Assembly (NCBI RefSeq): GCF_030149505.1
Contig: NZ_JASBRN010000073.1
Location: 1-59,817, forward strand
From: Nocardioides sp.
Lineage (GTDB): Bacteria > Actinomycetota > Actinomycetes > Propionibacteriales > Nocardioidaceae
Direction: 5' to 3'
DNA: 59,817 nt
Made by a program: the position numbers and the translations under genes. Shown here piece after piece: positions 36,216 to 43,882 of the stretch. A model generated the notes under the pieces. It did no database searches. It was not told where the DNA came from and saw nothing but the letters and a program-made list of their open reading frames with translations. The first letter of the stretch is position 1. Each line of letters begins with the position of its first letter.

Positions 36216-37108
36216 GCGTCCTCCACCGACTCCGCCGACCTGGACACGACGAGCCGGTCGGCGGCCTCCGGCTCGATCCGTACCAGCGTGCCCTGCGGCC
36301 ACTGCTCGGCCAGGTGGGTCGGCAGGTGGACGACGCCCTCGGCGCCGATGACGACGTACTCCGCGCCGTCGCGGCCCTCCAGCCCGACCCGGCCACCCTT
36401 CATCGTGATGGTGCGCGGGAAGGTCGCGGCGACCTCGGGCTGGTGGGTGACCACGACGATGGTCGTGCCGAGCTCGTCGCCGAGGTCGTGGACCAGGCCG
36501 ATGACGGCGTCGCGGTCCTCGTGGGAGAGCTGGCTGGTCGGCTCGTCTGCGAGCAGCAGCTCCGGCCCGGTGGAGACCGCGCAGGCCAGCGCGAGTCGCT
36601 GGCGCTGGCCGCCGGACATCGTGCTGACGACCTGGTCGGCGACGCCCTCCAGGCCGACGCGGGCGAGCAGCTCGCGGTCGGGCGCGACCTCCTTGCGCTC
36701 GGCGGAGGTGAGGGCCAGGCGCGCGAAGGCGATGTTCTGGCGGGCCGTGGCGTAGGGCAGCAGGTTGCGCGTGGCGCCCTGCAGCATCGTGCTGACCCGA
36801 CGGCTGCGCAGCCGCGCCAGCTCGGTCTCGGGCAGCCGCGAGATCTCGTGTTCGCCCAGGAAGATCCGGCCCGCGCTGGGACGCTGGATGCCGCCGAGCA
36901 GGGTCAGCAGCGTCGACTTGCCCGAGCCCGATGGCCCCAGGAACGCGACCCGCTCCCCCGGTCGGATGGAGAGGTCGACCCCCTGGAGCGCGACGACGTC
37001 GTGGCCCTCGAAGGTGCGGTACAGGTGCACGACGCCCAGGCACCGCACGCCCAGCCCGCCCCGCCTGTCCAACTCCCCGAAGTCGACGTCGGCATCGACG
37101 ACCGTCAC
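36212..37108 (-). CDS. ABC transporter ATPase, first gene of the operon
   Basis: 298 residues. Walker A GPSGSGKST (58-66), signature MSGGQRQR (164-171), Walker B LLLADEP (184-190), H-loop THQP. The D-loop reads SQLS where the usual form is SALD, so its half of the sandwich dimer may be less active. GGAGG stands 7 nt before GTG 37108. The C-terminal part (about 230-298) is a short extra domain. It forms a heterodimer candidate with the next ATPase. Confidence 0.87.
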   Translation of the reverse strand: MTVVDADVDFGELDRRGGLGVRCLGVVHLYRTFEGHDVVALQGVDLSIRPGERVAFLGPSGSGKSTLLTLLGGIQRPSAGRIFLGEHEISRLPETELARLRSRRVSTMLQGATRNLLPYATARQNIAFARLALTSAERKEVAPDRELLARVGLEGVADQVVSTMSGGQRQRLALACAVSTGPELLLADEPTSQLSHEDRDAVIGLVHDLGDELGTTIVVVTHQPEVAATFPRTITMKGGRVGLEGRDGAEYVVIGAEGVVHLPTHLAEQWPQGTLVRIEPEAADRLVVSRSAESVEDA

Positions 37109-37213
37109 CAGATGACCTCCTGTCCGGGGGCCAGCAGACAGCAAGGCCTGCCGCGGTCGCAACGCGGGGCGCCGGTTCGTTGCGCGCTCGTGACCCGGCG
37201 TAGGTTCCCAGCC

Positions 37214-38530
37214 GTGGCGGGCGGGTCATCAGGACGGGGCGGGCGGCTGCGCGCGCTGACCGCGGACACCCGGCCGCTGCGGGTCCCGGACTTCCGCCGC
37301 CTGTGGACCGCCAACATCATCACCGTCGTCGGCGCCCAGCTCACGGTCGTCGCGGTGCCGGCCCAGATCTACGCCGACACCGGCTCCTCGGCGTACGTCG
37401 GGCTCACGGGGGTGTTCGGGCTCGTCCCGCTCGTGGTGTTCGGCCTGTACGGCGGGGCCCTTGCCGACGTGTTCGACCGCCGGTCGATCCTGGTCGTGAC
37501 GACGCTCGGGCTGGTCGTGACCAGCGGGCTCTTCGCGGCGCAGGCCTTCGCGGGCTCGACGAACGTGTGGCTGCTGCTGTCGCTGTTCTCGGTGCAGCAG
37601 GCCTTCTTCGCGGTCAACCAGCCGACCCGCGCCGCACTGCTGCCCAAGCTGCTCCCCGACGAGCTGCTGCCCGCAGCCAACTCGCTCAACATGACCGTCT
37701 TCCAGGCCGGCGCCATCGCCGGGCCGCTGGTGGCCGGCATCCTCATCCCGTTCACCGGCTTCGCCTGGTTGTACGCCGCCGACACGCTCTGCCTGCTCGC
37801 GACGATCTACGCCGTGCTGCGCCTGCCGCCGCTCGCCGTCGACGGGGTCGTCGGCGGGGTGCCGGGGGTGCGCGCGGTGGTGGACGGCTTCGCCTACCTG
37901 CGCCACCAGCCGGTGCTGCTCATGTCCTTCGTCGTCGACATCATCGCGATGGTCTTCGGGATGCCGCGGGCGCTCTTCCCCGAGATCGCCAACCGCGACT
38001 TCGGCGGACCCGCCGAAGGCGGACTGGTCTTCGCCCTGCTCTTCGCCGGCATCCCGGCCGGTGCCGTGGTGGGCGGGGTGCTCAGCGGGTGGGTCTCGCG
38101 GGTCTCGCGCCAGGGGCTGGCCGTCGTCGTCTGCATCGTGGTGTGGGGCCTGGCGATGGCCGGCTTCGGCGTCGCGGTGCTGCTGGCCGGCGCGTTCGGG
38201 GAGTCCTGGCAGCGGCTGATGCTGGTGACCGCGCTGCTCATGCTGGTCGTCGGAGGCGCGGCCGACATGGCCTCCGCGGCGTTCCGGTCCTCGATGCTGC
38301 AGTCCGCTGCGGCGGACGCGGTCCGCGGCCGCCTGCAGGGGGTCTTCACCGTCGTCGTCGCCGGCGGCCCCCGGGTCGCCGACGTCGCGCACGGCGCCAC
38401 CGCCGCAGCCGTCGGGGCCGGCGCCGCCGCGGCCGGCGGCGGTGTGCTCGTCGTCGTCGGCGTCGTCGCCGCCGCGGTCCTGGTCCCCTCGTTCGTCCGC
38501 TACCGGGTCACCACCGCCCCCACCCGCTGA
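37214..38530 (+). CDS. MFS exporter (EntS-like)
   Basis: 438 residues, twelve predicted membrane segments. The family resembles the enterobactin exporter EntS and macrolide exporters: PDFRRLWTANIITVVGAQLT at the start, ADVFDRRSILV in the first loop and QPTRAALLPKLLPDELLPAANSL. TAGGTT (37201-37206) lies 7 nt before the GTG, with TTGCGC 15 bp further up, giving a leaderless layout. Divergent from the ABC operon. The substrate is unknown. Confidence 0.85.
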   Translation: MAGGSSGRGGRLRALTADTRPLRVPDFRRLWTANIITVVGAQLTVVAVPAQIYADTGSSAYVGLTGVFGLVPLVVFGLYGGALADVFDRRSILVVTTLGLVVTSGLFAAQAFAGSTNVWLLLSLFSVQQAFFAVNQPTRAALLPKLLPDELLPAANSLNMTVFQAGAIAGPLVAGILIPFTGFAWLYAADTLCLLATIYAVLRLPPLAVDGVVGGVPGVRAVVDGFAYLRHQPVLLMSFVVDIIAMVFGMPRALFPEIANRDFGGPAEGGLVFALLFAGIPAGAVVGGVLSGWVSRVSRQGLAVVVCIVVWGLAMAGFGVAVLLAGAFGESWQRLMLVTALLMLVVGGAADMASAAFRSSMLQSAAADAVRGRLQGVFTVVVAGGPRVADVAHGATAAAVGAGAAAAGGGVLVVVGVVAAAVLVPSFVRYRVTTAPTR

Positions 38531-38545
38531 CCGTTGCCCAGGGGT

Positions 38546-38752
38546 CGGTGACTCGGCGCTGTTTCGACGCTCACTCGGCGCTCGTTCGACGCTCACTCGG
38601 CGCTCGTTCGACGCTCACTCGGCGCTCGTTCAAGGCCCACTCGGCACTCGTTCAAGACCTGCGTCGAATCAGCGCCGACTCACGCTCGAACTGGTGCCGA
38701 CTCACGCTCGAACCAGCGCCGACTCACACTCGAACTGGCGCCGAGTCAGCGC
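38546..38752. repeat. 22-bp tandem array followed by inverted copies
   Basis: Five 22-bp units (ACTCGGCGCTCGTTCGACGCTC type, 38551-38660), then three and a half units reading mostly as the complement (AGCGCCGACTCACGCTCGAAC type). The whole could fold as one long hairpin between the convergent MFS and psuG genes. It is not a CRISPR array: there are no spacers. Confidence 0.87.
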
Positions 38753-38784
38753 ACGCGCCGGGCAGCCGGGGCGAGGCCCCCGGG

Positions 38785-39708
38785 TCAGCCGGCGAGGGCG
38801 ACGGCGAGGGCGGCGCCGTACCGCGCGTTGGCCCGGACGAGGGCGATGTTGGTGGCCAGGGAGGCGCCGTCGGTGAGCTCGACGATCCGCCCGAGCAGGT
38901 AGGGCGTGGTGGCCTTGCCCGTGATCCCGAGGGCGGCCATGTCGGCCAGCGCCCGGTCGATGACCACGCCGATCTCGTCGGCGGGGATCTCGTCCTCCGC
39001 CGGGACGGGGTGGGCGATCGCGACGCCGCAGTCGAGCCCGAGGTCCCAGGTCGCCCGCACCACGGCCGCGGCCGACGCCGCACCGTCGACCCGCATCGGC
39101 GCGGCGAAGCCGCTGGCGCGGGAGTAGAACGACGGGAACTCCTCAGCCCCCTCGACCAGCACCGGGACGCCCATGGTCTCGAGCACCTCGAGGGTCAGCC
39201 CGATGTCGAGGATCGACTTCACCCCGGCGGAGACGACCGCGACCCGGGTGCGCGAGAGCTCGGTGAGGTCGGCGGAGACGTCCATCGAGGTCGCCGCGCC
39301 CTGGTGCACCCCGCCGAGGCCGCCGGTCACGAAGACCTCGATGCCGGCCATCGCCGCGAGCCGCATCGTGGCGGCGACGGTGGTGGCCCCGTGCAGGCCG
39401 CGCGCGGCGACGTACGGCAGGTCCCGCACGCTGGCCTTCACCACGTCGGGGTGCGAGGCGAGCAGCTCGAGGTCCTCGCCGGTCAGCCCGATCCGCGGGC
39501 GGCCGTCGAGCACCGCGATGGTCGCCGGCACGGCACCGCACGAGCGGACGATCCCCCCGACCTCGAGCGCCATGGCGACGTTGTCGGGGTAGGGCATGCC
39601 GTGGCTGATGATCGTCGACTCCAGCGCCACGACCGGTCGCCCCTCGCGCAGGGCGGTGGCGACCTCGTCGGTGAGGGTCAGCATCGGGTGCGGCGTCGGA
39701 CGGCTCAT
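38785..39708 (-). CDS. psuG: Pseudouridine-5'-phosphate glycosidase
   Basis: 307 residues. Splits pseudouridine 5'-phosphate into uracil and ribose 5-phosphate. ALESTIISHGMPYPDN (28-43), GGLGGVHQGA and catalytic Lys164 in VSAGVKSILD match the family, as does the conserved Asp143. Its ATG overlaps the kinase stop (ATGA). Confidence 0.93.
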   Translation of the reverse strand: MSRPTPHPMLTLTDEVATALREGRPVVALESTIISHGMPYPDNVAMALEVGGIVRSCGAVPATIAVLDGRPRIGLTGEDLELLASHPDVVKASVRDLPYVAARGLHGATTVAATMRLAAMAGIEVFVTGGLGGVHQGAATSMDVSADLTELSRTRVAVVSAGVKSILDIGLTLEVLETMGVPVLVEGAEEFPSFYSRASGFAAPMRVDGAASAAAVVRATWDLGLDCGVAIAHPVPAEDEIPADEIGVVIDRALADMAALGITGKATTPYLLGRIVELTDGASLATNIALVRANARYGAALAVALAG

Positions 39709-40583
39709 CGGGCCAGCATCTCGCGCAGGTCGGGGCGGACGGTGAGCGGGGAGGCCACGGTGAGCGCCGCGGCCTCCTGGGCGTACGCCGCCGCCTCGGC
39801 GTCACCCGCACCCCCGAGCACCGCGTGGCACCACGCCGCGAGCATCGCGTCGCCCGCACCGGTGACGTCCACGACCTCCGCCGCCAGCACTCCCACGGCC
39901 ACCTCCACCGGCGGCGACCCGGCCACGTGCAGGCGGGAACCGGCGGCGCCCAGCCGCTCCCACACCAGCGCGCACCCCTGGGCGTGCAGCACCGCGGCGC
40001 CGCCGAGTGCGACGAGCTCCTCGGCGTTGGGCGTGACGCAGCGCAGGTCGCGCAGCTCGGGTGCGAGCCGGGTCGCCTTCGGCACGCTCACGGGGTCGAC
40101 GACGACCGGCACCCCGGCCGCGCGCGCCAGCTCCCGGGCCTCGGCGAAGGTGTCGACGCGCAGGTTGCCGTCGAGCACGAGCAGGGCGGCCGAGGCGACC
40201 AGCGCGGGCGGCACGTCGCCGGGGGCGAGGTCGTCGGTCGCCGACATGTCGGCGACCCCGGCGACCAGCTCGCCGCGGTGGTCCAGCAGGGCGGTGTAGG
40301 AGCCGGTCGGCCCCGGGCGGCGCCGCACGGCCGCGACGTCGACGCCGGCCGCCGCCGTCGCCTCGAGCACGAGCGTCCCCATGGTGTCCTCGCCCACGAC
40401 GCCGACCAGCGCCGCGGGGGTGCCGAGGCGCGTGAGGTTCTCCGCGACGTTGCGCCCGACCCCGCCCGGGGTGAGCGTGGCGGTGCCGGGGTTGGAGGTC
40501 CCGGGCACGAGCGGGGCGCTGGTGCGGGCCTTGAGGTCGGCGTTGATGCCGCCCACCACGACGACCGGGCCGACGCCCGTCAC
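39705..40583 (-). CDS. psuK: PfkB-family kinase, pseudouridine kinase
   Basis: 292 residues. Sugar-kinase motif PGGVGRNVAENL (39-50) and catalytic DVTGAGDAM (239-247). Adjacency to psuG argues for pseudouridine as substrate; other nucleosides are possible. GTG start overlaps the P450 stop (GTGA). Confidence 0.87.
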   Translation of the reverse strand: MTGVGPVVVVGGINADLKARTSAPLVPGTSNPGTATLTPGGVGRNVAENLTRLGTPAALVGVVGEDTMGTLVLEATAAAGVDVAAVRRRPGPTGSYTALLDHRGELVAGVADMSATDDLAPGDVPPALVASAALLVLDGNLRVDTFAEARELARAAGVPVVVDPVSVPKATRLAPELRDLRCVTPNAEELVALGGAAVLHAQGCALVWERLGAAGSRLHVAGSPPVEVAVGVLAAEVVDVTGAGDAMLAAWCHAVLGGAGDAEAAAYAQEAAALTVASPLTVRPDLREMLAR

Positions 40584-41899
40584 GGGCGACCCACGAACGG
40601 CACCGAGAGCGGCCGCCGGACGTAGGGGCCCGGCGCCCAGGTGACACCCGCGGTGCCGACCTCGAAGTCCGGGTACGCCGCGAGCAGCTCCTCCAGCGCC
40701 ACCCGCGCCTGCAGCCGGGCCACGGCCGCCCCGAGGCAGTGGTGCGCGCCCTGGGAGAAGCTGAGGACCTGGCTGGGTCGGCGCCCGACGTCGAGCCGCT
40801 CGGCGTCGGGGCCGTAGCGCCGCGGGTCGCGGTTGCCGGCGGCGTACAGCAGCAGGACCTTGCGGCCCTCGGGGATCTCGACGCCGTGCAGCTCGACGTC
40901 GCGGGTGGTGGTGCGGGCCAGGCCCTGCACGGGCGAGGTGAGGCGCAGCAGCTCCTCCACCGCGACCCCCACCGGCACCTCGCCGGAGACCAGCCGCGCG
41001 CGCTCCCCAGGCGCCTCCGCGAGCAGCTGGACGGCACCGCCGAGCAGGCCGGTGGTGGTGTCGTTGCCACCGGTGACCATCGTGAAGACGTAGCCGAGCA
41101 CCGCGACCAGCCCGTCGGGGTCGTCGGCGCGCCCGGCGGCGACCAGGTGGGAGACGGTGTCCGGACCGGGGTCGGTGCCGGGCCGCTCGCGCAGCTCGCG
41201 CCGGCGCCGCTCCACCAGCGCGGCGAAGTAGGTGAGCATCTCCCCGGCCGCCTCGGCCGCCCGCAGCGCGTCTCCCGCGCCGCCGGCGGCCACGATCGCC
41301 TCGGTCCAGCCGTCGAAGGAGACCCGGTCGGCCTCGGGCACGCCGAGGTAGTGCGCCACCACCATGCTCGGCAGCGGCTTGAAGAGCGCCTCCACGACGT
41401 CCCCGCCGTCGGCCAACGCGGGCAGCCGCTCGCGCACGAAGTCGCGCACGACCGGCTCTAGGTCGCCCACCTGGCGCGGCGTGAACCCCCGGGCCACCAG
41501 CTTCCGGAAGGCCGTGTGCGTCGGCGGGTCCTGCATCACCAGCGGTGGCTCGGCCAGGCCGAGCGCCTCCAGCTCGCCGTACGTCGTCGTCAGCCCCTGC
41601 GCGGAGGAGAATGTCGCGGTGTCGACCGCGGCGGCGAGGACGTCGGCGTGCCGGGACAGCACGTAGAAGTCGTGGTCGGGCCGGGCGGGCGGCACCACGT
41701 GGTGCACCGGGTCGTGGTCGCGCAGCGCGGCGTACTCCGCCCAGGGGTCCGCCCAGTCCTCGGCCCCCCGTTGCCGGAAGGTCACCGCCCGCACGTCCGC
41801 CCGTCCGTCCACGCCGACACGCTGGACCACACGACCGCTGATGTCCAGGGTGGCGCGCACCGATGAGTCCGAATGTCGGTGGCGGTCCATAGCCTGCAC
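40580..41899 (-). CDS. Cytochrome P450 heading the psu operon
   Basis: 439 residues, class I type. I-helix VTGGNDTTT, ExxR EELLR, heme loop FSQGAHHCLG with the Cys at about 388. The first 40 residues are not P450-like, so a later start (ATG 41890 or a downstream GTG) is possible. It overlaps psuK by four bases. A P450 with pseudouridine catabolism genes is unusual; the substrate is not evident. Confidence 0.85.
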   Translation of the reverse strand: MQAMDRHRHSDSSVRATLDISGRVVQRVGVDGRADVRAVTFRQRGAEDWADPWAEYAALRDHDPVHHVVPPARPDHDFYVLSRHADVLAAAVDTATFSSAQGLTTTYGELEALGLAEPPLVMQDPPTHTAFRKLVARGFTPRQVGDLEPVVRDFVRERLPALADGGDVVEALFKPLPSMVVAHYLGVPEADRVSFDGWTEAIVAAGGAGDALRAAEAAGEMLTYFAALVERRRRELRERPGTDPGPDTVSHLVAAGRADDPDGLVAVLGYVFTMVTGGNDTTTGLLGGAVQLLAEAPGERARLVSGEVPVGVAVEELLRLTSPVQGLARTTTRDVELHGVEIPEGRKVLLLYAAGNRDPRRYGPDAERLDVGRRPSQVLSFSQGAHHCLGAAVARLQARVALEELLAAYPDFEVGTAGVTWAPGPYVRRPLSVPFVGRP

Positions 41900-41967
41900 A
41901 CGGCATCGTCAGGTGCCGACGCGGGAGCCATCCCCCACACACCGGACGCGAGGACCACGAGGACGCC

Positions 41968-42963
41968 ATGACCGACATGATCAGGGCCACCGGCCTGGTG
42001 AAGAGGTACAAGGACGTCGAGGCGCTGGCCGGTCTCGACCTCGACGTGCCCGAGGGCAAGGTGCTCGCGCTCCTGGGCCCCAACGGCGCCGGCAAGACCA
42101 CCGCCGTGCGCGTGCTCACCACGCTGCTCAAGCCCGACGCCGGGTCGGCCGTCGTGGCCGGCGTCGACGTGCTCGCCGACCCCGACGGGGTGCGCTCGCG
42201 CATCGGCCTGTCGGGGCAGTACGCCGCCGTCGACGAGCACCTGACCGGCTTCGAGAACCTCGAGATGGTCGGCCGCCTCTACGGCATGTCCCGCACCGCC
42301 GCGCGGGCGCGCGCCCGCGAGCTGCTCGAGCGCTTCGCCCTCTCCGACGCCGGCGACCGGCCCTCCAAGACCTACTCCGGCGGCATGCGCCGGCGCCTTG
42401 ACCTCGCCGGCGCCCTCGTGGCCGCGCCGCCGGTGCTGGTGCTCGACGAGCCGACGACCGGGCTGGACCCGCGCAGCCGGGTGCAGATGTGGGACGTCAT
42501 CCGCGAGCTGGTCTCCTCGGGGGCCACGCTGCTGCTGACCACGCAGTACCTCGAGGAGGCCGACCGCCTCGCCGACGACATCCTGGTCATCGACCACGGC
42601 CGCGCGATTGCGCGCGGCACCGCCGACGAGCTCAAGGCCCAGACCGGTGGCGAGCGGGTCGAGGTCGTGCTGGCCCACCCCGCCGACCGCGACCGGGTGC
42701 AGCGGCTCCTGGCCGAGGTCGCCACCGGTGAGATCGGTCTCGCCGAGAACGGCCGTGAGCTCACCGCCGCCGTCGACGGCGGCGTCGGCGCGCTGCGCCG
42801 CCTCCTGGAAGGCGTCGAGCGCGAGCGGATCGAGGTCCTCGACGTCGGCCTGCGCCGCCCCACCCTCGACGACGTCTTCCTCACCCTCACCGGGCACGCG
42901 ACCGAGGACGCGACCGGTGCCTCCACTCCTGCCGACGCCCCGACCCCCGAGGTGACCCGATGA
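41968..42963 (+). CDS. ABC-2 type exporter ATPase (DrrA-like)
   Basis: 331 residues. Walker A GPNGAGKTT (37-45), signature YSGGM (136-140), Walker B LVLDEPTTGLD, and the DrrA-type C-terminal domain with the RPTLDDVFLTLTG motif. Such ATPases drive export of drugs or lipids, self-resistance in antibiotic producers, or cell-envelope lipids. GAGG stands before the ATG. Overlaps the permease (ATGA). Confidence 0.9.
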   Translation: MTDMIRATGLVKRYKDVEALAGLDLDVPEGKVLALLGPNGAGKTTAVRVLTTLLKPDAGSAVVAGVDVLADPDGVRSRIGLSGQYAAVDEHLTGFENLEMVGRLYGMSRTAARARARELLERFALSDAGDRPSKTYSGGMRRRLDLAGALVAAPPVLVLDEPTTGLDPRSRVQMWDVIRELVSSGATLLLTTQYLEEADRLADDILVIDHGRAIARGTADELKAQTGGERVEVVLAHPADRDRVQRLLAEVATGEIGLAENGRELTAAVDGGVGALRRLLEGVERERIEVLDVGLRRPTLDDVFLTLTGHATEDATGASTPADAPTPEVTR

Positions 42964-43814
42964 CCTCCCCCACCACCCCCGCCGGCCCGCTCGAGCAGGC
43001 CCGACCCAACGGTGTCGTGCGCGCGCTGACCGACGGCTGGGTCGTCGCCAAGCGCAACCTGATCAAGATCAAGCGGGTGCCCGAGGTGCTCGTCTTCGTG
43101 CTGATCAGCCCGATCATGTTCGTGCTGCTGTTCGCGTTCGTCTTCGGCGGCGCGATCGACCCGGGCGGCGAGGTCGCCTACCGCGAGTTCCTCATCGCCG
43201 GGATCTTCGCCCAGACCGTCGTCTTCGGCGCGACGTTCACCGGCGCGGGCCTGGCCGAGGACATGCAGAAGGGCATCATCGACCGCTTCCGGTCGCTGCC
43301 GATGTCGCCGGCCGCGGTGCTCGTGGGCCGCACGACCTCCGACGTGGTCTACAACGTGCTGAGCCTCATCATCATGGCGCTCACCGGCCTGGCCGTCGGC
43401 TGGCGCATCCGCGAGGGCGTCGTCGACGCGATCCTCGGCTTCGGGCTGCTGCTGCTCTTCGCGTACGCCGTCAGCTGGGTCATGGCCTGGGTCGGCCTGA
43501 TGGTCCCGAGCGTCGAGGTCATCAACAACGCCTCGTTCATCGTGATCATGCCGTTGACGTTCGTCTCCAACGCCTTCGTGCCGCTGGAGTCCTTCAGCGG
43601 GTTCCTGCGCACGCTGGTGGAGTGGAACCCGGTCTCGGCGCTCACCCAGGCCAGCCGGGAGCTCTTCGGCAACATCGACCCGAGCATCCCGGCCCCCGAG
43701 GCGTGGCCCCAGCAGAACGCCGAGCTCTACACCCTGATCTGGGTGGCGATCATTCTGGCGGTCTTCGTGCCGCTCTCGGTGCGGCAGTACCGCCTCTCCG
43801 CCGGCAAGGCCTGA
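42960..43814 (+). CDS. ABC-2 type permease (DrrB-like)
   Basis: 284 residues with six membrane segments; PIMFVLLFAFVFGGAI, DRFRSLPMSPAAVLVGRT and NAFVPLESFSGFLR are family marks. Works with the preceding ATPase. A 19-bp inverted repeat follows. Confidence 0.9.
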   Translation: MTSPTTPAGPLEQARPNGVVRALTDGWVVAKRNLIKIKRVPEVLVFVLISPIMFVLLFAFVFGGAIDPGGEVAYREFLIAGIFAQTVVFGATFTGAGLAEDMQKGIIDRFRSLPMSPAAVLVGRTTSDVVYNVLSLIIMALTGLAVGWRIREGVVDAILGFGLLLLFAYAVSWVMAWVGLMVPSVEVINNASFIVIMPLTFVSNAFVPLESFSGFLRTLVEWNPVSALTQASRELFGNIDPSIPAPEAWPQQNAELYTLIWVAIILAVFVPLSVRQYRLSAGKA

Positions 43815-43829
43815 GGCCACCGCTCGCGT

Positions 43830-43875
43830 GACGTCATACGGACGGGACGTCCATCGGTCCCGTCCGTATGACGTC
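43830..43875. terminator. Two-way hairpin terminator
   Basis: Perfect 19-bp arms (GACGTCATACGGACGGGAC and complement) with an 8-nt loop between the convergent permease and amylase genes. Confidence 0.85.
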
Positions 43876-43882
43876 GACCGCC

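Noticed and set aside
29900..36396. Very long minus-strand frames read as one fused transporter
   Set aside because: Frames run on beyond real genes by chance in GC-rich DNA; motif content and 4-bp overlaps define separate genes.
38546..38752. Possible CRISPR array
   Set aside because: Units are directly adjacent 22-mers with no spacers, and no cas gene is near.
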